In this document: positions 25,788 through 37,784 of the stretch, piece by piece
How the letters are laid out: every line of letters begins with the position of its first letter
Numbering within the stretch: the first letter of the stretch is position 1
Assembly: GCF_024679245.1 (NCBI RefSeq)
Contig: NC_090174.1
Coordinates: 48,571,974 to 48,635,973, forward strand
DNA: 64,000 nt
Source of the DNA: Pseudorasbora parva
Lineage: Eukaryota; Chordata; Actinopteri; Cypriniformes; Gobionidae
Reading direction: 5' to 3'
Translations under genes and position numbers: made by a program
The notes under the pieces: model-generated
The model's input: only the letters and a program-made list of their open reading frames with translations
The model's database searches: none
Told to the model about the DNA's origin: nothing

Positions 25788-26743
25788 TTAAAAGTGCACT
25801 ATGTAACATTTATTCAGTAAAATATAAAAAAACCACTAGGCCAATGTTAACGGGGAGGTGAAATGCTGTTTCATGCATACTGAGCTTTTTACACTGTTAA
25901 AGACTTGGATTCCCATCCTAAACATAGACAAAGTTTCAAAAACTAATGTTGGACGTTTGATGGAGTATTTCTGTGTCAAAAATACTCCTTCCGGTTTCTC
26001 ACAAGTTTCGGAGAGTGTTTTTCGAGTATGGCTCGGCTTGACGTCGATAAAGCGGAAGGTCCTTGTATGGGCTGTATGGGCTCTTCTCCCGGTAGGGTGC
26101 GCACGCGCGTGTGACTAGAGCGAGATGATTTGGTGCTTTACCGAATCATGTCCTCATAAACCACGAGTAAACACACACAAATGTTGACAGGCCACTAAAT
26201 ACAGTACATACCACAGAGACGGACGTCCTGCTGTTGTTGCTTCTCCTGTTCAATTTATTTCAGCCTCCGAATCTGATTCTGGATCATTATCTGTATTAGC
26301 TGAATCTGATTGATAGCCAAGGGTTTCTCCACGCTTGAGGACGTCACTGCTTTGTGCGCACGTCACATTCGCTGCTTCGTCATTCTTTAGCTCCGCCCAC
26401 ACGATACGCCTCCAGGCGCTCCGTTTTTTCTGGAAAGACTCGGTACAGCCTATATTTATTTTGTAAACATAATAAAACTAAAGATTTTTTGGAGATATGA
26501 AGGATGCAATACTACTCTATAGGTACTCAAGATTGACATGAGATTGACTGAAACTGAGTGTTTCACCCCCCCTTTAAATATTTTTTTCATTTGAGTTCTT
26601 ACAATATCCCAAATGTTTCCAACTATTTGTAAATCCTGAGAAAACTGCTATTTTAACCAAGGAGCCAGGACGTCTGAGGGAGTCGCCTTTGTTTTGAATA
26701 GGCGCCCTTTAGCGGATAGAAAAGTTATATAATGCACCTTTAA
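25788..26743. mobile_element. MITE of the 'tgcactatgtaac' family, split by another element
   Basis: The left end ttaaaagtgcactatgtaac and the right end gttatataatgcacctttaa are inverted repeats. Related copies are 36588-38149 and the left part at about 39690-40080, all sharing ccactaggccaatgtta and ccaactatttgtaaat. The inner part 25851-26575 is a separate insertion. Confidence 0.7.
25851..26575. mobile_element. Inserted element with TTAA target
   Basis: The ends are ggggaggtgaaatgctgttt and the imperfectly complementary gagtgtttcacccccccttt. The sequence ttaa abuts both sides, and the sequence outside rejoins into the host MITE as known from its other copies, so the insertion point is clear. 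TTAA targets are used by piggyBac and Kolobok elements. No transposase was recognised in about 725 bp. Confidence 0.6.
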
Positions 26744-28189
26744 AAATTTTGCCTATTACTTTATGAAATATTTAAGTGTACCATGATTTATTTGTATACT
26801 ATCACAGGACTAGCCTCGCAACTAGAAATCCATTGTAAGAAGCATTATATAATGCAACAATCCCCATCCACCTTTTCCTGGTTCCAAAAGTATTTGGAAC
26901 CGAGGAAAAGAAAGAGTACCATAAACCACATTTGTAGTCAGTTCAGCAGTAAGGGATATATACACTCATGATGGGGGAGGAAAGAGAGTGAGCAAGAGGT
27001 AGATTTGAAGAAAGACATTACAAAAGAGGAAATGTCAGAGGAATATCACTGGAAAAAGAAGGGTTATGATCAGGCAAGAGCTTTACGACCTGTGTTAATA
27101 TTAGTAAAACTTTCCGGTGCTGGAAAGACCCAAGCAGGAAGGCCTGAAAACGGACACCGAGGTTGTGTTGTTTCTGCTCCATACGGTAAGTGAGTAACAT
27201 TGGTTTTGCTATGTTTCACACAACCAAGATATGCTGTTGATGTAATGTTAGCTATAGTAACAGGACCGTTTTGAGTCTCATTGTTTGTCTGGAGCTAGTG
27301 TGCCGCTTGCAGCTAGCAATCAAGTCTTTCTTATACTCTTGTGTACTGTATGTAAATGTTTTGCCTTTGCTTTATTTTTCACTGAGCATTATTTTGCTCC
27401 ACTTCATGTGTGATAAAGAGACATTAATTGCTGCATTGCGTGGTTGATTCCTTTTCATGTGTTTATTTAACCAAAGTGCAACAGTGACGGGAGTTCATTG
27501 CTCTGACCTCATGCATTTTAAGGGGAGAGCAATAAAGGTAAGGGTGTGTTTGTTTTGGTTCATTTCAATATATCAACAGTGTTTCATCACCTACTGAACC
27601 TTTAACAGCGCTAATGAGGGAAAGAACTACAATCCAATGGAGCATTGCAAATGACAGTTGAATTAAAAATGACAGAAATACAATACTATTGATTTAAAGA
27701 TATTGATTGGGTATGTGTGTATGCATATACTGTATATACACATGTATTTTGAGAGCAAAGAGAGACTAACCCCACCACATCATTTGCAGTGTTTCAGGGG
27801 AGTGAACCTAGAGTTCTTATAGTTCTTTTGACCGTTGGACATTTCTTTGCAGAATCATCAGTAATGATTTTACCTGGAAGTCCACTTTTAAATAATAAGT
27901 TGAAATAATGTGGACTAACGGTTTCAATGAAAACCTTGTAGCTTACAATAGCTCTGCCTTAGAGGTTTATGCTATTGTTAAAAATCAATTCCCCTACGGA
28001 GAAAATGAATGGGAAATTTACTGCTGCCTGAGTTGCTGCCTTTGTAGAGCATTCCAAATCAGTCACATATAAAGTTTCATTTCACCTAGCCTGTGCAGGG
28101 CAGTTCACTAGTTTTTGGAATAGAGCTTCAGAAAGCGACAAAATCTCTTCTCTGGGTGTGTATGTGTATGTGTGTGTGTTTTTGGTACT
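26744..28189. other. Intergenic, no gene recognised
   Basis: Mostly unique-looking AT-rich sequence. A 62-codon frame at 27005-27193 ends at a gtaagtgag donor-like site, but the translation is not recognisable and no upstream or downstream exon was found. A GT-rich run lies at 28155-28180. Confidence 0.35.
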
Positions 28190-28197
28190 GGTAAACC

Positions 28198-28979
28198 CAG
28201 TGCCGTTTCTAGGCATAGGCAAACTAGGCGGTCGCCTAGGGCGCCAACAGCTGGGGGGCGCCAATGAGCCCCCGCCCCAACAAGATTTTTTAGTTATTTC
28301 ATATATATTTAATTATTAATATTTCGTACTTTTGCTATTTCAAGGCATTATGATTAGTTGCGATTATTGGAGTGAAGTCGCCATGGTGATAGTGGCGCTG
28401 CTGTAATAAAATGAGATCATGTAGAGGGCGGCAGGGAACGTCGTCATCCGTGGCGTTGTAACGCTTGTGTCCGAGTGAAAAAAATGTAACTGGAGTGGAT
28501 GCAAACACGGAGGCGATTAACATCAAACAGATCGCACTTTATTCCCGCTGAACTCTCATCACAAACTCCCTTTCCGTCCACAGCATTACTTAATAAAACA
28601 AAATAACTGACTGTTAGCAACAGAAAACAGAAAATAATCCCCACACTGGGAGCACAAGACTCAGTGCGCACATACACAAAATGCAGACTTCGTTTGCAGG
28701 GAGCGCGCGCAACTCTTAAAGGGGCCACACTATATTTCTACTCGTTACAGCGTGCTTTAGTTTAATCATCATGGAAAGGTCAAAGCGATCAGGGAGGAGG
28801 AAGAGGAAATATAAATAAAGAAAGTGAAATATACAGGTATGTTAGCCTACTTATTGGTTACTTGTTCTACTAAGCTGGCCGCTCTATCATAAGGTTGAGC
28901 AAAACATTACACTGAATATTAGTACTGAACGGACCACACGCCATGCTCATTTCAGTTGCAGAACATTATAGCAGTTAAT

Positions 28980-29046
<67 letters not shown>

Positions 29047-29178
29047 ACATCAGAGATAGCTATTTAGTGTAAATTGATCAAGTAGGCTAATACTGTCATA
29101 ACCATGGGCGTCACTAGGCCCTTTTTTATGAACTTATGAATCTCGCCTAGGGTGCCAGGAAGGCTAGAAACGGCCCTG
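28198..29178. mobile_element. hAT element, 981 bp, perfect 8-bp duplication
   Basis: It starts cagtgccgtttctaggca and ends aaggctagaaacggccctg, with ggtaaacc on both sides (28190-28197 and 29179-29186). The subterminal words ctaggcggtcgcctagggcg and tctcgcctagggtgcc are shared with the ends of the 11027-20657 element, so both belong to one family. A Lys/Arg-rich frame starts at 28771 and soon stops, so the element is non-autonomous. Confidence 0.85.
28983..29043. repeat. (AT)n microsatellite inside the hAT element
   Basis: About 60 bp of uninterrupted TA units. Confidence 0.95.
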
Positions 29179-29186
29179 GGTAAACC

Positions 29187-30944
29187 CTATGCTATGAAGA
29201 CAAAATGTCCTCACAAGGATGGCAAAATCATAAATTGGTGTCTTTGTGGGGACATTTTTTGGTCCCCATGAGGAAAACAGTTCTAAATCATACTAAGTGA
29301 TGTTTTTAAAAAAATGTATAAATGCAGTTTTCTGTGATGAGTAAGTTTAAGGGGATATAATATACAGTTTGCACAGTATAAAAATCATTATGTCTATGGA
29401 ATGTCCCCATAAAACATGAAAACGTGTGTGTGTGTTTAGAGCAGGTAAAGGTGCCCTTTCCCGACACCCTCCACTCTAAACTGCTTCGATTTGCTCTGAG
29501 AGATTTTCTGAGGGGAGTCTGACAGGCTTCATGCTCTGAGCGTTAGCCAAGCAGAGATGAGCACTGCTACAAAAATCAATGAAGCTCTTCAAAACCTACA
29601 GTACAACAAAAACATTACTCTGCAATTAGATCTGTAGACTTGAGCACCCAAACACTACACTTAGTACAGTTCAGATATTTTATATTGTAAAATCAATATG
29701 GTATATATACAGTAACACTGGCATAATAAACAATGGTATGCTATTTCCCTGCTATAAACAGCAGCATCTGTGGTGGGTGGAGTCTCAGATGGAAAATATC
29801 ATGGTATTCATAATAGGTTATAGGTTATGACAACACAAAATATACAAATATCTTTTCATTCCGGTTTATGCATCCCGAATCATATTCCATGATGGTCTGT
29901 GGTGTTCAATGTGTCTATTGTATTGTTTCGTGCATGTTTTTATGCATTTTTGTTTATTACTTGTAAAGCATTATATAAAATAACGTATTATTATTAAACC
30001 ATGTTTTCATAGACTTTTAAAAATCTAAATTTTTATTTAAAATTGTTTGGAAAAAAGGCCCTCCAGTCTTAAATTAATATAATGCCATGTATGCATGCAA
30101 ATATTTGAATACAATTAAATGCATAATAAATTAAATAAAAGAATTATCAAAATGCTATTTAAAATAGTATTTCCAACTACCTATAAAATATTGTATACCA
30201 TGTTTCATGTTATATACAATATACTATGGTATTTTCATTGTACTACAAAGAATACCACAGACTTATTATGATTTAATAAAATGGTGCATTACTGTTTGTG
30301 AAACAGGAACTTCAAGTGCTGATAACATTCTACACAGAACCATTTATCACTGAACTGATATGCCTTCACTGAGACTGTGAATAACAATGATATTGGATCA
30401 AAAGTGATCATTAATCAAGACAAGACCTTAAGTGAGTTCATCAGCCTGAAGTGTCTATAAGACTAGGTCTTCTGTTCTCACGGATTCATCCCACCTATTC
30501 AAGCGCTCACACAAGGACTTCTTTTCTCTCCCCTACACACACAAATGCTTCGGCCTCTCGACATGTGCAGGTCTGTGCCAGATTCTTCTGCAGCCGACAG
30601 CCTTAATGGGGTCAGTTGACCTCTGCTCTCACTTCTCACCAGGGCCAGGCAGAAGGGGAATGCCTTTCTCCATTCTGAAAGACACACAAACTCCCATACA
30701 TACTCTCATTTTACACCACCTTGACCCTGACCCTTGCAGCATCTTCTCAAGAAGAGCAGAGAAAAGAGCCCTGCTCAGCTGCAGAGCCACAAGCTCTCGA
30801 AAAAGGTGAGGAGGTCGCAGGAGGTCACAGGTGGGCAAGACCAAAGCCTTCTCGCCAACTGGAATTGCACCAAGCTTTACCCAGGAAATATCACTAGTCT
30901 CGATTTTGCTAAAGGTGCTAGATTTAAAAGTCTAATGAACTAGA
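29187..30944. other. Intergenic, no gene recognised
   Basis: 29190-29430 contains the phrase ggacattttttggtccccat, typical of a common fish repeat, and a short GT run. 29700-30260 is AT-rich. 30300-30940 looks unique with several short frames on both strands; none is recognisable. Confidence 0.4.
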
Positions 30945-31770
30945 GAAGATAGGAGATGAAAAGCAATGGAACGAGAAAAATGGCAGACAATGGAGGAAAT
31001 GGGGAGGAAGGGGAATTACAGAACAGGAAAAAGAATTGACGAAAAGGATAGGAAAAAAGGAAAGGAATATAAAGAAAAGGAAGAGGAAATGAGAAACATG
31101 CAAAGGAAATGTGAAAATAACAGGACAAGAAAAGGAGGAGGAGAGGAAAGAGAAAACATAAAAGGAAAATTACAGAACATGAAAGATGAAAGGGGCAAGA
31201 CAATGGAGATGGAAAGGAAAGAATCAGGAAGGGAAAGGGACAGGAAATGAGGGGGGGAAGAAAATGACATGAAATGGAAAGGGGGAAACAACATGGAAAG
31301 AGGAAATGGAAAGAGGAAAAGGAGAGGAGAGGAGAGGAGAGGAGAGGAGAGGAGAGGAGAGGAGAGGAGAGGAGAGGAGAGGAGAGGAGAGGAGAGGAGA
31401 GGAGAGGAGAGGAGAGGAGAGGAGAGGAGAGGAGAGGAGAGGAGAGGAGAGGAGAGGGAAAACAGAAAAGAAAAAAAATACAGAACATGAAAAGGGAAAG
31501 ATGAAAAGGGCAAGACAATGGACATGGAAAGGAAATAATGTGGAAGGGAGAGGAAATGAGGGGGGAAGGAGAGAAGAGGGGAAAAGAAAATTATGAAACA
31601 TTAAAAGGAAAGGGGGAAACAACATGACAGGAAAAAGGAGAGGAAGAAGTAAATGGCAAAAGAAAAAAGAAAGAGGAAAATAACATGACATGAAAAACAT
31701 GTTAGAAGGATAAAAAGGAAGGAAAGGGAAAGACAAAAATCAGAAAGTGTGAAGCTGGGATGTAAATGAC
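30945..31770. repeat. Long purine-rich (A/G) strand-asymmetric tract
   Basis: For about 820 bp the plus strand is overwhelmingly A and G, in words such as ggaaa, gaggaa and aaagga, with only scattered C and T. The core is the pentamer repeat at 31319-31456. Long frames here (Arg-Gly-Glu on plus, Leu-Ser-Ser-Pro on minus) are artefacts of composition. Confidence 0.9.
31319..31456. repeat. (GGAGA)n tandem repeat, about 27 copies
   Basis: A perfect pentanucleotide array inside the purine-rich tract, 138 bp. Confidence 0.95.
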
Positions 31771-33488
31771 AGAACAAGAATAAAGAAGACTGATGAATGT
31801 TACTTTCCCAGTAGAAATGGAATCGAAGGCAAAGCCTGTGGAGAAGATTGAAAAATACTGACACTCACAGAGCTGGTCAGATGCTGATTTTTATCCGTGC
31901 GACTCTTCTGCTATGATCTGTTTACAAGAGCGGCACAGACAGACTCAGAGTTCATATCTATCAGTCGCAGTGTCACATCCCTGCAGAGAACGAGTCAAAC
32001 AGCACCGCACAATGCTCACATGCACAGAGAAGAGAGGAAGAAAAACACCTCACGTCCTCACATTTACTCCCGTCACTGTTGAACTTTGGTTAAGCGAACA
32101 CATGAAAAGGAAATCATTTCAGCTGACACTTCTTTATGCAACGCAACATGCAAGAGGGACAAACAGAATAAAGCGGGGCTGGGTTGAGTCCTGAATACTT
32201 GTTTTTATTATTTTCAATGGCCCTGCCGTTCCTCTCCATCCTTGACCCCTTTTCTTGGCTGCCTCCGTTATCTGAAATAATGTCAGGCCATCCTTAGAAT
32301 CTATTCATCAGTGCAGAAAGAAACTGCCGCTGACATTGATAAAAAATACCATCTGTGCCTCGCAGGGAGGAGACAGAGAGGTACGGCTCACCCCTCCTCC
32401 TCCTCGTTGCTCTTCATCAATGCAATTTAAATTGAAGAGCTCAGTGGTAATTAAATTCAAGCTGGGGTTACGGTGGGGGCCGAAGACATGGATTTGACAC
32501 AACAGAGAATGCGCAGAGAGGACGCCACACAGAGGGTCAAGGTTCACGAAAGGCAGCCTCAGCCAGCCAGTTCCCATTCATTCATACAACCTGTCTGCCT
32601 ATATGCCACACAAAAGCCTTCTGACATTTAAAGAAATGAATAAAAACAACAGAGATAGGGAAAGAAAGATGGAAAAAAATCAATTATTCCAGATTTTTTT
32701 TTATTCCCTCCACAAACTGACCTTTTCTCTCTAACATTCTCTGCCAGTTGTTTGTTGGACAGACTTCAAAACTGCCAATAGTGTTTAACTCATAGCCGGC
32801 CCTATCAAGGGCCCTCATGTCCGAGAGCAAGAGAGAAGGAAAGAGGAAAAGTCGATAACGATTTGGGGGATCCAATTTTGTGAAATTGTTTGTCAGCACA
32901 AACACAAGGCACATGACTAGCAGCAGGTCATGAGGATTTCGGTGGCGGGGCGGGGGGAGGCGGTCCTGGGCCCCCTCGCTTCTGGTTAAAGCCAGCTTTA
33001 CTCATTCATCTGTTCCCCCCTCGAACGGCCGATGCCGCCTTCTCCTCCCTCCGCTAATCCGGTTACCGCATTCACAGGCAGTACCCTCTCTCTTTTCATT
33101 ACAGCAGATCAAAGATTGAAAAGCGATTCCTCAATCTGTCTGAGGATGAGATCCAAATTGGATCGGGCTAAAGTGGACATGGCAGCAGAGGAGAAAATGG
33201 GAAAGGAAGATGATGCGACTCATTTTTACCCTTTAAAGCTGATGGCATCAGGAAAAGCATTATTCATAGTATGAATAGGTTGGTGGCGAGTTTGTGGGTA
33301 AATGCCACACGCCATGATTGACAAGAGGACTTCAGGGGTCTGAGGTCGCTTCCTCAGAGCACTGAGATGGTTCCGTTCAGTCCGATTCTTAAATCTACTT
33401 CTATCTACTCAGATATGTAAATCTGATTTACAAAAAAACAAAAACAACAAAAAACAAGTCATTAAGGTCAGTAAGATTTTTATACATT
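31771..33488. other. Unique block, possible conserved non-coding DNA
   Basis: Apparently repeat-free. It contains AT-rich homeodomain-like words (ggtaattaaattcaa at about 32447; gcaatttaaattgaa at about 32422) and a G-rich run at 32941-32970. Short frames exist on both strands, but none is recognisable. A regulatory role is an inference. Confidence 0.3.
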
Positions 33489-35829
33489 TTAAAGGGGTGG
33501 TAAAACACATTCTTTCGAAGGCTTGATTGTGTTTTTGGGGTGCACTGTAACATGTTCATGCTTCGTTTTTAAAAAATGGCATTATTTTTCATGTATTTTA
33601 CCTCTATTCTACACTGCTCTGTCTCTCAAGCAAAACGGCATAGACAGTAAAAGAAATGGACAGAGCTATCTCATTGACTTCAACGGCGGAAAAATGAGGC
33701 CAATCAGAGGCACTCATTTCCTGATGGCTGAGCGAACTGCGCAGGCTCAGACTGAGCTTGAGGACGTAGATGTGACGTAAGCAACCTGTCTGACAGTTGT
33801 AGGTCTTCTAGTAGTTGTGGAAAGTGAAATCTGAGTCACGTTGTTTAAATATTTTCTCCCGTTGCTTTTGGGTCACTATTGACTTCTCCCCATTCTTCCC
33901 CCTTGACTTTATCGGACTTTATGTCTCCACGTTCCCCCGACTGTCTCATAGACAGTAAAAGATTGTTCTGAGCGTCTCCTCCTGTTTATACGGTAATTTC
34001 TCAATTGTCCGACAGAGTCGCGTTGGTTGACACAACTGTTAGCCTATTTTTACAAAAACAGCTTCTACGGGGCGATAGTGTAAGATACAAGGTAATGGAG
34101 CCTTTTATGCATTGTCGTGTTTCTTTATAAATAAACAATGGACAAATGGCTTTAAACGCCTCAGATGTAAAGTTATTCACTGTCAAAGTGACTCAAAAAT
34201 GAATGGGATGCTAACAGCAGGTGATGGTTTGGTTAGCAATGGCCGCCCCTAAGGGTGGAACGCTTTCCGAGTGCTTGATTACCCCCTTGAAAAACGGTCT
34301 GATGGTTTTCGTGTTCTATGAAGCCGGTCCCTCAAACATACGCAATGGGCTCAGATTGGTTAGCTGGTCTAGCTGTGTTCTGATTCGCTAACCGCCTAAT
34401 TCACGTGTTTGTAGATCTGAAAAGCTTCGAACATTCTCTGCAAGACCAAAGAAAATTGTTTGTTTTCTCGCAAGAACAAGAACAAAGTTCGTTCTTGCCA
34501 GTACATTCCATACTTCACAGGTGCCGATCATCTGTGTTTCTCCGCGTTAACCACGCCCAATTTAAAAATGACGTCAGTTTGTTCTCGCAGCCCTGGTTTG
34601 GAGTTCTCGCAGCTTGTTCTCGACACATCGCCTGAGCAGAACTTTTTTTCTTGCGGGTGTCCGAGAACTATTGTATGATTGGTCATACATTTAAAGTAGG
34701 TGTGGTTAATGCGGAGAAACGCAGATGATCGGCACCTGTGGAGTATGGAATGTACTGGCAAGAACGAACTTTGTTCTTGTTCTTGTAACCTCGAAAAAAC
34801 AAACAATTTTCTTTGTTCTTGCAGAGTATGTTCCAAGCTTTAAGTTATCACGAGCCCGCTGGATTTACAACACAAGATCATCCACTTCACCTGATATATG
34901 TTATGTGACTACGTGAGGGAACAGGGTAGAAAATTATTGTGCTAGTTGATTGCTAAAGTTATCACGGGCTGTGGGCGTCTGAGCCGCCTTTATATTTTTA
35001 CACACGGACGGAGATGGGGCATGCTGGATTTACAACCTTAAGATCATCCACTTCTCCTGAATGATAAATGAGATTTTTCTTATTATGTAATGTATTTTGA
35101 AGTGTATTAAACCTAAAATAAACATTAAAAGACTAGATTTACATTTTTAAATTTGGCAGTTGATCACTGAACGTTCTAATCATATATCTGATCGTACGCT
35201 GCAGGGACCAGCGTGTGATCGTACATGTCAAAGGGTTAACAAATTGGTTTGCAGAGGCAAACAGCGTTGTCATATGTATACTTCCTTGCTACAACGTACA
35301 ATTTACAATACTTTTACAGGAAAAGACAGATGAAAAATAAATCATACTTACAGGTTATGGCCCGTAAACAGCTTCTGTTTTTAAAGTGGGAACTGCTCCA
35401 TCTTTCAGGAGAAGGCGTTGTGCGAAACCTGCATTGAACTTGCGATGATTGTGAGCTTTCCTACGTGCAAATGTGCTGCAAGATTTACATGTTAACCGTT
35501 GATCCCTAACTCCCTCGTCCCTAGGAAGGCTGAACAAAGTGGACATTCAATCCAGATGAAAATAACAGCGTTTCCTCAGCATTGCAAAATGGCCTCGCCC
35601 CCCATATTTACTATTTTCGAAGGAGGGGTTTATGTAAATATTGAACCCGCTGATGTCAGCAAGTCTGGAGGAAAAGGCTCTAGTTCTCTACCGGCCGTTT
35701 GTTGTAGTCCTTAGAAATTGATTTCTTTAAGAGAAAATATCTCCCTTTGCTTTGAACTTTGAACAATGTAACTTTGGAGATGTTGTTTATGCTCAAACAT
35801 TAACATTACACAAGTTACCGCCCCTTTAA
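33489..35829. mobile_element. Large copy of the 'aaaggggtggtaaaacac' element, interrupted
   Basis: The left end ttaaaggggtggtaaaacac is identical to that at 5738. The right end acaagttaccgcccctttaa is inverted. The interior 35600-35800 (ggtttatgtaaatattgaac; ctaccggccgtttg) is the reverse complement of 5880-6000. The inverted-repeat element at 34422-34840 is inserted in it. Confidence 0.65.
34422..34840. mobile_element. Fold-back element with about 140-bp inverted arms
   Basis: The left arm starts aagcttcgaacattctctgc and contains ttgtttgttttctcg, gttcgttcttgccagtacat and gtgccgatcatctg. The right arm is its reverse complement (ending gcagagtatgttccaagctt) with about ten percent differences. 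The central part is roughly 130 bp. No coding capacity. Confidence 0.85.
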
Positions 35830-35836
35830 ATTGTAA

Positions 35837-36140
35837 TTTATTCTTGTGATGGCAACTGAATTTTCAGCAGCTTCTATGTTGTATGATCCTTCAGAAAATC
35901 CTTTTAATATGCTGATTTGGAGCTCAAGAAACCACTCTTATCAATGTTGTAAACAGGCGTGCTGTGTTATATTATTATATATTTTTTCCCTTCATTCTTT
36001 GATGAATAGAAAGTTCAAAAGAACAGCACTTATTAGAAATATAAATTATTTGACATTATACAATGCATTTACCGTCACATTTGATCAATTTAATGCACCC
36101 TTGCCGAATAAACTATTTGTTTGCCGAAAATTTTTAATTC
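35837..36140. repeat. Dispersed repeat, 'gatccttcagaaa' family
   Basis: Contains tgatccttcagaaaatcc, gctgatttggagctcaagaa and tttgatgaatagaaagttca, wording repeated near 12190, 44340-44600, 49080 and 60760-60930. A non-coding dispersed repeat. Confidence 0.6.
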
Positions 36141-36455
36141 TCTCATCATTCACTCATTTACCCTCATGTTGTTCCAAACATAGGCTGTATGAGTTTCTTT
36201 CTTCTGTTGAACACACAATAAGATATTTTAAAGAATGTTAGTAAACAATTGATGACACCTATTGACTTCCATAGTATATTTTTTTCCTACTGTAAAGGTC
36301 AATGGCTACTGTCAACTGTTACCAACATTCTTTAAAATATCTTATTTTGTGTTCAACAGAAGGAAGAAACGCATACAGGTTTGGAACAAATTCAGGTAAT
36401 GTAATGTAATGTCAAAAAAAAGATTTATTGATAATTTTTTGGTACACTATCCCTT
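36141..36455. repeat. Hairpin MITE, 'gttcaccc' family
   Basis: Two halves are inverted copies of one another: cttctgttgaacacacaata and gaatgttagtaaacaattg on the left, caactgttaccaacattc and tgtgttcaacagaaggaag on the right. It ends with actatccctttaat. A related copy with the same hairpin sequence is at 56629-56875. Confidence 0.75.
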
Positions 36456-36888
36456 TAATAATAATAAATAAATAAACTAACTGACACTCTTACAGACCCA
36501 AAACTTTTTGCAAAACACAGCAAAATAAACTTTAAAAAGCATCACACTATTTAAATATGTTGTCATTAAAAGTCACTGTTCAAACCCTTAAAGATGCACT
36601 ATGTGACAATTTTTCAATAATGTATGCAAAAACCACTAGGCCAGTGTTATATATTTTGTTAGATTAGGTACTTGCAATATCGCAAATGTGTCCAACTATT
36701 TGTAAATCGTGAGAATTGCAATATTAACCAAGGAACCGTGGGACGTGTGACGTTGCCTGTCAAGTGTGTCATATCTGCATTACCCCCGATTTCCGGTTTT
36801 ATTTTGCAGAAGCTTTACTCTTAGCAGTGTGAACAGCAGTCACCGAGCGAACGCACAGAGTAACGTCATGACATTTTTTACGGTCTAT

Positions 36889-37784
36889 AGGTGTTTCTCA
36901 ATGTCAAGGATGCTTCCTTGGAAGGACTGATCCTTCCAAGTCACTTCCTTCAGAGGCTAGGCGAGGGTCCTCATTAGGATTCGAAGAACACGCAAATGGA
37001 ACAGGCTAGCAAGTGCACGTCATTGCGTCATTACGTCAGTGAAAAGGTCCGTTGGCCATCAATAACATTATGTTAAACGTTATTTGTATATATTTTTATA
37101 TCAATACAGTAGTAATTTGTACTGGCATTTAAACGTTAAACTTTACGTATCTTTACTACGGTTATAACAAATGTTTGGTAACGTAAATAAAAGCATTGTG
37201 GCAATCAGCGAGGTGAGGGTCCGTGAGAGCGGGCTGATGGAGTGATAATGAGCGGCAGCTGATCGCCGCCACACCGGTCTCGGCTCACGGCAAAGTGATT
37301 GGAGTATAAATGGTGGAGCGTGGAAGACGAGAGAGGACTAGGCCTGGAGTTTATGTTATGGTTTGTTTATGTTTTATTATGTGTGTGCGGGCAGTCGCCC
37401 GTGAGGGTTTTCCCCGTGTTACTTTCGTTTTGTTTATTATTTATAATAAAGTTGTTGAACGTTCGCCGGTTCCCGCCTCCTTCCTTCCCATCTACAAACT
37501 CCGATACAAGCATATTTGCCCCGTTCACGCTCCGACTCCGGGAACGTCAGAAGATAGCGAAGCTGCGCGCATAGGATTGTGGGTGATTTGAGAACGCGAA
37601 GTGCGCGAAGGCTACTCATATGCATCCTTTTCTGTATATGACATATTTTTCGAACGAAGGACTCAGTCCTTGGTTGAAATTCGAGGATCCTCGACATTGG
37701 AACAGTCCTTCGTCGGATGTCGATGACGTGGCATCCTTAGAATTCTGGCTTCCGAGGATCCTTCCTTGACATTGAGAAACGCCT
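36889..37784. mobile_element. DNA element 'aggcgtttctcaatgtcaagg', TAT target
   Basis: The left end aggtgtttctcaatgtcaag and the right end cttgacattgagaaacgcct are inverted. The trinucleotide tat flanks both sides. The host MITE sequence resumes outside. No transposase frame; superfamily uncertain. Confidence 0.7.
37197..37508 (+). mobile_element. Solo LTR, 312 bp, 5-bp duplication
   Basis: It begins tgtggcaatc and ends actccgataca, giving the TG...CA form of LTRs. agcat flanks both sides (37192-37196 and 37509-37513). Inside are a TATA-like gtataaat at about 37305 and a polyadenylation-type aataaag at about 37445, in the usual LTR order for plus orientation. No internal retrotransposon sequence is present, so it is a solo LTR left by recombination. 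Confidence 0.75.

Noticed and set aside
27005..27193. Possible exon ending in gtaagtgag
   Set aside because: Isolated; product unrecognisable; no partner exon.
30940..31736. Long Ser/Leu/Pro-rich (minus) and Arg/Gly/Glu-rich (plus) open frames up to 192 codons
   Set aside because: All come from the purine-rich tract and its pentamer repeat; frames are open because the composition rarely makes stops.
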